From Enterocytospora artemiae (lineage: Eukaryota > Microsporidia): a DNA stretch of 64,000 bases. The notes beneath the pieces are model-generated. The model was not told where the DNA came from, searched no databases, and was given only the letters and a program-made list of their open reading frames with translations. The stretch's first letter is position 1. Each line of letters begins with the position of its first letter. The DNA lies in contig JASNGC010000001.1 in assembly GCA_038659295.1 (NCBI GenBank), positions 558,001-622,000 of the forward strand, in the 5' to 3' direction. Shown one piece after another: positions 38,195 through 48,100 of the stretch. Both the position numbers and the translations under genes were made by a program.

Positions 38195-38619
38195 GAGAAT
38201 TGGGGTAAAAATAATCAGACTACACATACATAAACAGAGACATGTCCAGTACGTTTTGAGTATACATAATTATTTTATTCATAAGACTATCTTAAATATC
38301 ATATCAATTGGATACTTCGTGAAAACAGGAATTCTTTTGCCAGGGTTGTTTGTATTAACATTTACAAACAGTAGATGTGGGAAATCATATGTGGTAACCA
38401 TCAGGAGAAATTACAAAACAGAAAATCATCGATTTCCCCAATATACTTGTGGATCATTAATATTATTAGCATCCCCATAATCGATTTAAATTCTAAAAAT
38501 CAATTTCAAAAGAACAAAAACTTATACAGTCAGATTTTTTTGTATTCAGCTTCTATTCAACAAATATTATCTATTGTTCACTTGATTAATGGTTCAAATA
38601 CGTGAATACTCCAACAAAT
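38195..38619. other. Intergenic spacer, 425 bp
   Basis: Spacer between the GPN3 start and the 3' end of the kinase gene. Plus-strand frames here are antisense accidents without the start motif. No RNA signature recognised. Confidence 0.5.
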
Positions 38620-39753
38620 TCAAATGCGGACAATTTTTTCCATTAATGTTAAAAAATAGTCTTTAACCTGTGCTGCTGTTGGTCTTCTGGAATGATGCTT
38701 GCTAACCATTGAGCCAATAAAATGGGTCTTAGAAATGCTTTCTGGGAAGTATTCTAAAATTATCAAACCTAGGGAATAAATGTCACTGGTAAAATATGCT
38801 CTGTTTCTGAGAATTTCAGGAGCCATGTATCTAGGATCACCATCTAAATCTACAAATCCCTCATTAAATTGTGAAATATTCAGGTCGCAGAGTATGAAGT
38901 AGTAGGGTGCATTGAGGATATCAGGCTCGTTGCATATATCCATGAACAAGTAATCCGTGTAACCTTGGTGATTATTCGACGACTTGATATTATTTTGTTT
39001 ATTATCAACGCCAAGAGAGTTTTCTGAAAGTTTTTTAATCAGAATATTTGCCGGCTTTATATCCATATGAATAACATTATTTAGGTGCAGATACTCAAGG
39101 GCTGCTGATATTGAACATACTAAATTGCACAGAATCAAAACAATGACTTTATTGCAGTTATATTCCTTTGCAAAGCGGATAAGTACCTCGTAACAATCAA
39201 CCATCTGTAATTCAGGTTCTTCCAAACAGTCTTCACTACTTTCCAATAATATTTCAGACTTATGCTCAATTAGTTCATCAGTAAATGGATCAGTAAGTAT
39301 GCTTGAGTTATCAAATGATTGATTGCAGTCTGGGGTTATGGAGTCCCGTTTCTCTACCTCCTTTGTGTATTTGCTATTTTCCAAGTGAAACTTTAAGATA
39401 AGAAACCATATTTCAGAGTTAACGAAACATATTGATGTTAGCCTGGTAGGCAAGGTATTCACGTCATCAATCTTTATGTTGATTTGATCAAAATAGCTCA
39501 CCAGATTGAATTCAGCCGCTTCCATTTCATAAACAATTTGGTTTCTATACAATTTCTGCGTTTTACTCCAGTTTTGGATGATTTTATATTTGATCATTTT
39601 ATTTACATAAACCGAGCTTAAGTTTGAAAGTAGAAAGAGTTCGTTTTCATTAACTCGGAACATATTCTTGCTCAGCCTGATTACAGTATTGTTCATTGTT
39701 CTATACACTTTATAGAAAGAGCCTTCACCAATAAGCTTGAATTTAGAATCCAT
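38620..39753 (-). CDS. WEE1/SWE1-like protein kinase
   Basis: 377 residues, essentially a bare kinase domain. Glycine loop GEGSFYKVYR; catalytic loop HMDIKPANIL (about 230-239), the Wee1-type HMDIKP; metal-binding triplet DLN (about 287) instead of DLG/DFG; activation segment GDPRYMAPEIL matching Wee1 (GDSRYLAPE). Wee1 holds Cdk1 inactive by tyrosine phosphorylation. A Ser-rich insert (about 125-180) is low-complexity. Start follows TTTTCCCCT. Lies 55 bp from the 3' end of SMC1. Wee1 versus Myt1 cannot be decided. Confidence 0.7.
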   Translation of the reverse strand: MDSKFKLIGEGSFYKVYRTMNNTVIRLSKNMFRVNENELFLLSNLSSVYVNKMIKYKIIQNWSKTQKLYRNQIVYEMEAAEFNLVSYFDQINIKIDDVNTLPTRLTSICFVNSEIWFLILKFHLENSKYTKEVEKRDSITPDCNQSFDNSSILTDPFTDELIEHKSEILLESSEDCLEEPELQMVDCYEVLIRFAKEYNCNKVIVLILCNLVCSISAALEYLHLNNVIHMDIKPANILIKKLSENSLGVDNKQNNIKSSNNHQGYTDYLFMDICNEPDILNAPYYFILCDLNISQFNEGFVDLDGDPRYMAPEILRNRAYFTSDIYSLGLIILEYFPESISKTHFIGSMVSKHHSRRPTAAQVKDYFLTLMEKIVRI

Positions 39754-39808
39754 AGGGGAAAATATTTATACAAAATAAAAATCGGTTTAAGTGAACTTTA
39801 ATGATTTA

Positions 39809-42800
39809 TTATAATTTAATGGTTAAGATTTTGCTTCCCTTCCCTTGTTGGTTGCTGTACACTCCAACTAATGTATTACTATTCTTGTACAGCTGATTCT
39901 TGTGGCTTACAACTATAAACTGAGATCCCCTGTCTCTTTTAATAAACCGTATTATTTTTTCAACATTTTCCTTGTCTAATGCAGAGTCAATTTCATCAAA
40001 AATAAATACTCTTGACTTTTTAAACCGATTCACAGCTAGAATAAAAGCCAAGTGGGCAATTGACTTTTCTCCACCAGACAAATTGGAATATTCTATATAA
40101 TTCTTATTTAGTGGCATTAGGTAATATTTCACAGAATGAGTCTTATAAGGATCACCAGCCAATGAAATGTATGCTGAAATAGGATTGAAGTTATTTGTCA
40201 AAGAAGTCGATGGATTGGAATTCGTGGTATCCAATGGTTCAGATCCACAAGTACTAGCTTTGGTATCATCCACAGCATTACCTCTACTTTCTTTATTACT
40301 GCTATTCTGATTGATAAGCTCAGAATATATTTTATTTACCTCCTCACTGACATTCTCCAAGCATTTAGTGAACAATCCCTTTCTGTTTCCTTCAATTTCT
40401 CCAAAATGCTCTTTTAATATCTTTACTTCATTCTTTACCTTTTCATATTCTCTATTGCACTTGTTATATTTGGATGCAATACTACTCGTATCAGAAGTGA
40501 CAGATGTACACTTTAGCAAGGTTGAGTTAACAACTGATAAACCATTTTTAACAGCAGTCAAATAGGATTGCAACAATGGAATGCTAACGTTGCTGGATCT
40601 ACTGATATTATTCAGGGGGAAATTACCTTTCTTTTTCATAAATTCCTCTACTTCCACTATTATCTCATCTATTTGGCCTTTCTTTTCCACCTCCATTTTT
40701 TCATATTCTATTTTCTCCTTCAAACTCTCCTCCTTCTTAATCTTCCTCAACTCATACTCAATTTTCTCCCTTTTCTTACTCTCAATAACCCTCTGCATCC
40801 TTTCTACTTCCAGTTCTTTATCCTTCAACTCCTTCTTCTTTTCAAAAAGCAATTCTTTAAGACTAGATATACTGATATTGAAGTCTTTTGAACCATCGCA
40901 ATGATTGTTACTAGTATGAACACCTTCATCACCAGGCTTCTTCTTTGGATCATAATTCTCCTTTTCATCATAGGAATTACAGCTCCTTTCCTCATATGCC
41001 ATTTGATCCAACTTTCTCCTCTGTCTGTATTCACTAATCGTTTTCACGGCCATTTTACTCAAAAAATCTCCGTAAACCTCCAACTCCAATACCTTCATCT
41101 TCTCCCTAAACTCTCTTCTTTCTTTTTCATATTCCAAAGTAGATGGCAGATTTTTAATATCCTCCATAATTTTACTTATACGTAAATTGGTTGCTTCTGT
41201 GATACTTGCAATCTGTTTGTTTATTTCTTCCTTCTCATTTTCTAAATCTACTTTTTTCTCATTAAGTTCGACAATCAGTTTGGTTATCTCCCTCTCTCTT
41301 TCAATGTGGGTGTATAATTGCTTCCTATTGTTTAATTCTGCAACAATTTTCTCTAGATGAAATTTTCTCTTTAGTTCTTCATCCATAGTATCACTTTTGG
41401 AAATAGTACTATCTCCACCTGTTATCAATCCATTTTTGTAGAATATTGTTCCATCAATTGTGACAACCTTCTTATACTTTCCAAAAGTAATTCCATCAAG
41501 GCTTTTACTATGAGAAAATGCTACATTGGAAAAGAGATTTTGGATTTCCTTATACATGCACTTTATACAACTATTTAAAGGAATAACATCACCTATTACG
41601 TTATTACATTCTTCATTAATTGTATTATTACCGATAGTGGTATTGTTGCAATTCTCATCAAAACTGCTATCATCTCCACCATTGATATTATAAATAGACA
41701 TCACCCCCAACCTGTTTTTTTTCAAATAATTCACGATTTCTATCACAGTCTTCTCATTTCTAACAACCAAAGTACTGTCGTATCCTCTCAGAATATTGCC
41801 CACCGCTCTAGAATACTTCTCCTGAATTGGCTCAACCAAATCACTAACCAATCCTAAAACAGCAGGAAATATGTTTCTTAGTTTATGCGATAGAACCTTT
41901 AACTTAGTTGAACTTTTGTGGTATTTTTGGCAGCTATCGTAGTAAATAATATTCCTGGTGACCGAAGAAAGTTCCGACAAAGAGGTTTGCAGATCTCGAC
42001 AAATTGAATCATATTCTGATGAATTCAAATTGGTGCCCAAGCTACTAAATTCGATTCTTTTATTAGCATTCTCTTCTATTCTCCTACTTATTTCAGACAC
42101 TTCGGCCTCTATTTCACTCAATCTTTTCTTTTCCAATATCTTCTTATTCCTCTCTCTTTCAATCTCCTTCTCTAACTTTTCTCTTTCACTAATTGTTTCA
42201 AAGTTTTCCAGCATCATTTTATTCATCTTTTCTTGCAGGAGCTGGGCCTTTGCCGAATACTCCACAGACAAGGCTGAAAAGAGTGTATCAATTGAGTTGA
42301 AAGCAATCTTGTTAAAAGCATTTTCAGCAGGTAATATCTGATCATATTTCATATATTCGTGGTTTGTAAAATCATACGAACCATATCTTCCACAATCGTT
42401 TGTCTTGTATTCCAACTCTGTATTCATAGATGTTTCTTTCCCATGCCATTTATTCTCCAATATGGCTTTGTTTATTCTTAATATTTCCTTCTTAATATTC
42501 ACCATATCATTTTTTTGCCTATTCAGCAATTCGTAATCATTGTCATCTACATTCTCCACCTTAGTTGATTCCATCTCCTCCAGTTCCCTCTTCATGATTT
42601 CTATTTCCAAACAGTAGCGACTCTTTATCAATTCCTCCTTTTCTCTGATAGATCTTATATATTCATCATACGCTCCACGTGAGTGCTCTGCTTCTTTTAA
42701 ATCTTTGAGAATATCGGTGCGTATGGAATTCATATTGTGAAGTCGACTGTTAGCAATAGAGAGTTGGGATGATAAACGATTGTATTCGTCACGATATGAG

Positions 42801-43420
42801 GCGGCATTGGAAATGGCGTCAATCGTAGAAACTATATTGAATGGAGAGTTATTTGAGCTAGTAATTTCCATACTATTTATATCACCCTGCTTTATTATAG
42901 ATAACATTGTAATTCCCAGCGTACTTAAGGTGTTGGAATATGTTTCAAAGGAAACAGACATAGCATTTATCAAAAATGTCGTTCCAGAACGACGAAAGCG
43001 AACTGAGTCTCCATTTCCTAGCGAACAGAGAATTTCTACGAAGGTGGAGCTAGTTGCAGCAATTCTGTCCCCTATATTACTGGTCAGCAGGTTATTGTCA
43101 ATAAAACCAACAACCTTACTTGCACTTCCTAATACATATTCCAGAGCAGATACTAGATTGGACTTTCCACTACCATTGGGACCAATTATACTTGTAAAGT
43201 GGCTGAACGGAATGGTGGTTATATCCCTATATGATTTGAAATTGAACAATGTTAACTGAATAATGCCCAGGGGAGGGCTATTATCTGCTTGAACTGCACC
43301 ATAATGGCCTGTATCTTTCTCATATGGCTTGATATCCACTATCGCATCATTCTCGCTCATTGGATGGATAATGTCACGGTTTTTACACGAAGTCATCCTA
43401 GATGTTGAAGTCTGATGCAT
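39809..43420 (-). CDS. SMC1: SMC1, cohesin ATPase subunit
   Basis: 1203 residues. Walker A GPNGSGKSN at about 80-88; a 45-residue N-terminal extension precedes FNFKSYRDI. Two coiled coils flank a hinge (about 500-660). The C-lobe has NLSGGEKSIAHLAFILAVN and FDEIDSALD, and ends LVGVYSN....KILTIKL, the Smc1-type finish. The Q-loop region IIKQGDINSMEI differs from the usual FQG.VE. With Smc3 it forms cohesin. The frame starts at a TTG; the ATG at 43420 follows TCTCCCTTGCTC. The low-complexity hinge-proximal inserts are lineage-specific. Confidence 0.85.
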   Translation of the reverse strand: MHQTSTSRMTSCKNRDIIHPMSENDAIVDIKPYEKDTGHYGAVQADNSPPLGIIQLTLFNFKSYRDITTIPFSHFTSIIGPNGSGKSNLVSALEYVLGSASKVVGFIDNNLLTSNIGDRIAATSSTFVEILCSLGNGDSVRFRRSGTTFLINAMSVSFETYSNTLSTLGITMLSIIKQGDINSMEITSSNNSPFNIVSTIDAISNAASYRDEYNRLSSQLSIANSRLHNMNSIRTDILKDLKEAEHSRGAYDEYIRSIREKEELIKSRYCLEIEIMKRELEEMESTKVENVDDNDYELLNRQKNDMVNIKKEILRINKAILENKWHGKETSMNTELEYKTNDCGRYGSYDFTNHEYMKYDQILPAENAFNKIAFNSIDTLFSALSVEYSAKAQLLQEKMNKMMLENFETISEREKLEKEIERERNKKILEKKRLSEIEAEVSEISRRIEENANKRIEFSSLGTNLNSSEYDSICRDLQTSLSELSSVTRNIIYYDSCQKYHKSSTKLKVLSHKLRNIFPAVLGLVSDLVEPIQEKYSRAVGNILRGYDSTLVVRNEKTVIEIVNYLKKNRLGVMSIYNINGGDDSSFDENCNNTTIGNNTINEECNNVIGDVIPLNSCIKCMYKEIQNLFSNVAFSHSKSLDGITFGKYKKVVTIDGTIFYKNGLITGGDSTISKSDTMDEELKRKFHLEKIVAELNNRKQLYTHIEREREITKLIVELNEKKVDLENEKEEINKQIASITEATNLRISKIMEDIKNLPSTLEYEKERREFREKMKVLELEVYGDFLSKMAVKTISEYRQRRKLDQMAYEERSCNSYDEKENYDPKKKPGDEGVHTSNNHCDGSKDFNISISSLKELLFEKKKELKDKELEVERMQRVIESKKREKIEYELRKIKKEESLKEKIEYEKMEVEKKGQIDEIIVEVEEFMKKKGNFPLNNISRSSNVSIPLLQSYLTAVKNGLSVVNSTLLKCTSVTSDTSSIASKYNKCNREYEKVKNEVKILKEHFGEIEGNRKGLFTKCLENVSEEVNKIYSELINQNSSNKESRGNAVDDTKASTCGSEPLDTTNSNPSTSLTNNFNPISAYISLAGDPYKTHSVKYYLMPLNKNYIEYSNLSGGEKSIAHLAFILAVNRFKKSRVFIFDEIDSALDKENVEKIIRFIKRDRGSQFIVVSHKNQLYKNSNTLVGVYSNQQGKGSKILTIKL

Positions 43421-43768
43421 GAGCAAGGGAGAGAAAATAATTTAAATAGAACAAAGTAAGTTTAAAAAATTATTTTTCAATCATGGTAAGAGAGTTACGT
43501 TTTACAGATGGACTCCTACCAGAAGTGGGTGTATTCGTAAGTGTGATACTAGTTATTTATTAAGCTGGTTTAGATAATTTTACTTGAAGGATTGATGTTA
43601 TCCCACTGAAATGCAAGCTATAAAGAAACTATAGTGGAGGAATATTGCCAAAATTATTTTAGAAATGGCGGCAGGTAGTCTGTATTTAACTTTCTTCAAT
43701 TTCCCCTGGGTGCTATTAAGGAGATATTCACAAAAGGATTCTATTTTGTTTTGTTTTATTTTTACTCC
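43421..43768. other. Intergenic spacer, 348 bp
   Basis: Divergent spacer between SMC1 and a small membrane protein. It contains three very short plus-strand frames (26 codons from 43483, 34 codons from 43665, and one from 43503 followed by GTAAGT) too short to call; none has the C-rich start motif. Confidence 0.5.
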
Positions 43769-44011
43769 ATGAAAAAAAGTAGTTTTTTACAAATTCTCCA
43801 TGGCAACTTGTTTGCTCTAATTATACTGCTGCTTTTCTTAAGAAAACTGTGGAAGGACATTGAAGATGAACCAGACAATCCAGATCATGAGCTGTTAACG
43901 AAATGTGTGTCTTCAAGTAAGAAAATGGATGCCAAGAACTTACTCCAAAGATATGAGGACAACCAGAGCGATGAAAGTGAGTACCAATCGACCGTAGACA
44001 ATGATAACTAA
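43769..44011 (+). CDS. Small orphan membrane protein with acidic tail
   Basis: 80 residues. One hydrophobic segment (about 10-28, LHGNLFALIILLLFL) then an acidic, polar tail ending in Asp/Asn, a probable single-pass membrane protein. No family recognised. The frame runs to a TTG upstream, so the ATG at 43769 is used; only ACTCC precedes it, not the full CCC motif. It is followed by the 44103 gene on the same strand. Confidence 0.4.
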   Translation: MKKSSFLQILHGNLFALIILLLFLRKLWKDIEDEPDNPDHELLTKCVSSSKKMDAKNLLQRYEDNQSDESEYQSTVDNDN

Positions 44012-44102
44012 AACGTAGCCAATATCTCCGAAAGTAAGATGAAATAGAAAGTGATCTATAATAAATTTTCAGATGTTGACTTTTTTGCCCCTAGAATTCT
44101 CA

Positions 44103-44702
44103 ATGAAGGTTAGATTTCTTAGGGGAATAATTTTCTCGCAAATCGCTCTTGGAATAGTCTTTTTAATAAATCTAATACACAAGTCGGTGGCAAGATACTG
44201 TCAAATCCCATCAATCGAGAATAAGCTGGAAAATTTAATTGCTGTTGAAAATACAGTTAGTGCATGTTTTGATAGCAACCGCCTCGACAGAGATATGGTT
44301 GATGATGCAGAATATCTTTCTACTGTATTCAACTGTCAAGCCAAGAGTTTTTCATCGTCTAGCACAGGCCAGATATGGCAGAAATTAGAGTCGACCATTG
44401 AATCATTCAAAGAGGGATTCTTGGTGGAATTTGACAGAATCGATTCCGACAATCCCAATTGTGAGTTCAGGGACACTTGCAAAGAACAATCTCTGGTAGT
44501 AGAGGATCTATTTAAGAGGATAATCGAGCCAATAGTCAATATTGCCCTGGACAGTGGCTTTATAAATCAATCGATTAGATTTATATTTTGGACTCTAGTT
44601 GGATCGGAGTACAGTGTATTCAACATATTTGCTATTGCACAGAACGCTGGTTGTGACTTTGTTGATTTAGTGCATAGCATTTACCAAAAAGTAACATTTT
44701 AA
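44103..44702 (+). CDS. Orphan single-pass membrane protein
   Basis: 199 residues. Basic N-terminus then a hydrophobic segment (about 8-26, IIFSQIALGIVFLINLI), leaving a soluble C-terminal domain of about 165 residues with four cysteines; likely an uncleaved signal anchor. The frame has an earlier ATG at 44073, but the C-rich motif TTGCCCCTAGAATTCTCA sits between the two, so the ATG at 44103 is preferred. No family recognised. Confidence 0.6.
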   Translation: MKVRFLRGIIFSQIALGIVFLINLIHKSVARYCQIPSIENKLENLIAVENTVSACFDSNRLDRDMVDDAEYLSTVFNCQAKSFSSSSTGQIWQKLESTIESFKEGFLVEFDRIDSDNPNCEFRDTCKEQSLVVEDLFKRIIEPIVNIALDSGFINQSIRFIFWTLVGSEYSVFNIFAIAQNAGCDFVDLVHSIYQKVTF

Positions 44703-45170
44703 CCAGGCATATTGATTGGTTACATAAGCCGTAGGATATATAGTTGAAAACACGAAAATTAAGCTCTGTGAATGAAACTTAGATCATTTACTGAGGATTG
44801 AATTTATTGATTTTAAGTTATAAAAGCAGATGAAGCTATGCATCAGTGAAGGATAATTCTTTAATAGTAGAATGTATGGTTGAAACGGTTAATTAACGAT
44901 GTGTCTTTGTCGTTTTAACTAAGTCTCTGATTTTTATCAATCTTATTGAATATTCTAACAACAAATAGTTTGTTTATTAGCGACTACGAATATGTTTATA
45001 GAACGGTTTAAAGGCAAAAAGAATTTCTTTGAAACTACGTAAGCGTGTGCTACGTCATGAACAAACCTCTAATAACAACATCAAGAAGAAGATATTTAAT
45101 TATGCTCAATTCTCTTTTTAAATGCAGAATTTTAACCTCTATGGTCAGAAGATATGAATAGAATAAATCA
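44703..45170. other. Intergenic spacer, 468 bp
   Basis: Convergent spacer with no open frame of note. An AGATGAAG near 44829 and TCTGA near 44925 recall box C and D, but spacing and lack of a guide match make a snoRNA unsupported. Long enough to hold a small RNA that I cannot recognise. Confidence 0.45.
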
Positions 45171-48100
45171 TCAACTTTTTAGTATATTGTCGATGATAAT
45201 GTTGAAATATCCTTCAGCATAAGGATTAACTTTCCTAAGCAAAGTGTAGCAAGCATCTCGTCTAGAATCGTTGAGGAAATGTCTCAATATATATCCGATG
45301 CATCTGCTCGAGATGGGAATGTTTTCTGATCCTGAAGACTTTATCGAAGTAGAACCCACTCGATGACTTGATTTTAGGTCTATTATGGTTCTGATCAATT
45401 CGAAGGATCTCTTATCATCGACATCTATTAATAGATTAATCAGTTTATTGAAATCAATGCCTGATTTGTCTAAAATCTGAGAATATTTAATATAGTTGAT
45501 GTAATGCCTATTTAGTATTTCATTCAACTTGTGAGTATCGGAGTTGGCAATATTTAGAATAAGACGATTAATCACTTTCTGCAAATTTCCACAATCTATT
45601 CTTGGAGTTTTCAAATAATTTAAAGTTTGGTCGGGATTCATTTTCAAGAGCATTGTTTCAATTTCTTTATTTGAGTCTACGAATGCTACAACCTCAAAAT
45701 CGGATTCTAGAATTTGCATCAAATTCTTCTCATCAATAAAATTCAACAGCCTTGAATCCTTGCAGCTCAAATAAACATCATATGCCATATCCGAAAGTAT
45801 TTTCCTGTTTTTTGATTTGGCCTCCTTGGTATCATACTCAATCATGGAGTAAGTTGCAATGGCTTCAACCAAAAAGCTACTCTCAAACTTATCAATCAAA
45901 TTGATACCTTTGGAATAAAGTAGTTTTAATAATATAAAGCTCCGATGTTTTGTACAAATTGATTTCGCAACTTCATCGAGTTTTGATGTCTGTGGTAATG
46001 AGTCAACTAAAATGTCAATTGCCATCTTCCCATCATTTTCACAATAATCCCTAACATAGTGGGAATATTTTAAGACCATATCGTGCAAGCAAGTCTTCAT
46101 CATAAATCCATCATCATACAAATCCAATATCTGCGCATAAAACTCTTTGAGTGCCTTGTTGGGATTTGGGACTATATCCCTGAATTTATCTTGTGCTTTC
46201 TTTTTTAAGACAGAGTGATAGTCGAAGCGTAGAAGGAATAATACCAATGGGTTGGTCGTAACTTCTATAATGGACATTCTGACCGGACTCTCAGATTTAA
46301 ATATAGCGTTAATCAAGAACTGGTCTATTTCTGAGTTATATTTTGTTTTGTTTCTGGAATAAATGGTGGCCAATGCATCAGAAGAAATTTGATTCGATGA
46401 CTCATCCAAAAACATACTTTTCAAAATAGGAATAAAGCTTTCCAAATACTGATCAAACTCCTTCAACTCACAAGCACATGCAATAAACTCTATCGGAACT
46501 TTGTCGATTGCATCATAGTACCTGACTATCTCTTTTATAATTGTATGATTGACATAGCTATTGTTCTTGTGCTTTAAACAGTTTATGAGGTATTTGCTAA
46601 TTCTGAAGTGCTTAAGATGCCTGAATATATTTGATGTATTTCTGATATCCACAGATTCACGAAGCTTTTCCAGAGTCATGTCTCTTTCGTCCACAATATC
46701 TCCATCCCTCAGTCTACACTCAAAGTAATAGTTTAAATAAACAGATATTGCAGAACTTATGGCTTCTGTGTTATAGAAGTTTTTAACAATGTATTCATTG
46801 CAATGGTCTACGATCAGTATTGATATTAGCTTAATGTCATTGTCACTGATGATGTTATGCAGATGACTCAAAATCCACAAATTGATCTCACTTCGACTGA
46901 AAAGAAGATTTATGAAGATATTTACATAATCAAATGGCAGGACATTTTCAAATGTCATGTTAGAAAAGACTGAAATATAATCTTTATATGCTACATCATT
47001 GAAAAAGCAGTTGATTATATTACTTGACAAGTAATCGTATCTGTTAAGATTTTTACGGGCATATTCCATAATGTATTTGTTCGTGGAACTTAGATCATTC
47101 TTAACCAAGCTAATATATTTCAAACGATTGAACTTCGTAAGGTTGTCTGGGCAGATAAACTTTAGCACCATCATTTTAAACAGATTGTTTCCAAGATGGT
47201 TGATCTTATGTTGATAGAAAGAAAATACCTGTTCAGCTAGAACAAACAATACATATTTGTTGTTCAGATGATAATACAGTAGAGCAGAGATTCTTTCCAG
47301 CACATGACTTTCAGATGTGTTAAAGATGTTTTGTGGATCAAAGTTGATTATTTTGTTTACTCCTCTATTTGGATCGAAGTTCTCAATAATGTAAATTCCT
47401 TTCTTTGGGTCTTCAGAAAGATTTGAAACAAAATCTGTTATCTGTGAAAATGCCCTTACAAAATAAACATGGCTTTTTTCCTTGAAAATATTTGTTAACA
47501 TCAAGATCTGATCAATACACTCAAGACTATTAAGCAGTGGGGGAAACCATTTTTGGACAAATATGGTTGGATTTGTAGTCCATACTTCTGAATCATTTTT
47601 CTCATGCAATATCGATAAACTAAAGATATATGAAAGTGGCTTGCTCAGCTCAACAGCAATTTGAAAGCAGCCCAGCCGTCTTGATAAAGAGGCATCTGCT
47701 GTATTTTTGACCAAGATTTTGCATTCGTCAGCGAATTTGTCCCCAGCCCACGGATTAATGGTACAAAATTCGTATTTTGACTGGAGTGATAGATTCTTAT
47801 AAACATCTATAGATCCATATTCACAAATTTTCCTCAAGAGTCTGGATTTGGAAATTTGCTTAGAGTCTGAGTCTTGGCAATTTATTGTTACGTGTTCCAG
47901 CAAATGACTATCAATGATATCCAAACAATCCTTTTCTGAAAGTGAAGCTTCCGAAAGAACATCTACATAAAACTTCTCATTCCAAGGATTCAACTGCTTC
48001 AGGATACTACAAATATTCTTTGAATTTCCATTGGAAAGTTTCTGAAGAATACAACAAGTCAACTCTTTATCAAATCCTCCGTTAATATGATTCTCAATCT

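Noticed and set aside
44829..44930. Box C/D snoRNA candidate
   Set aside because: Box C is imperfect and no terminal stem or rRNA guide could be recognised by eye.
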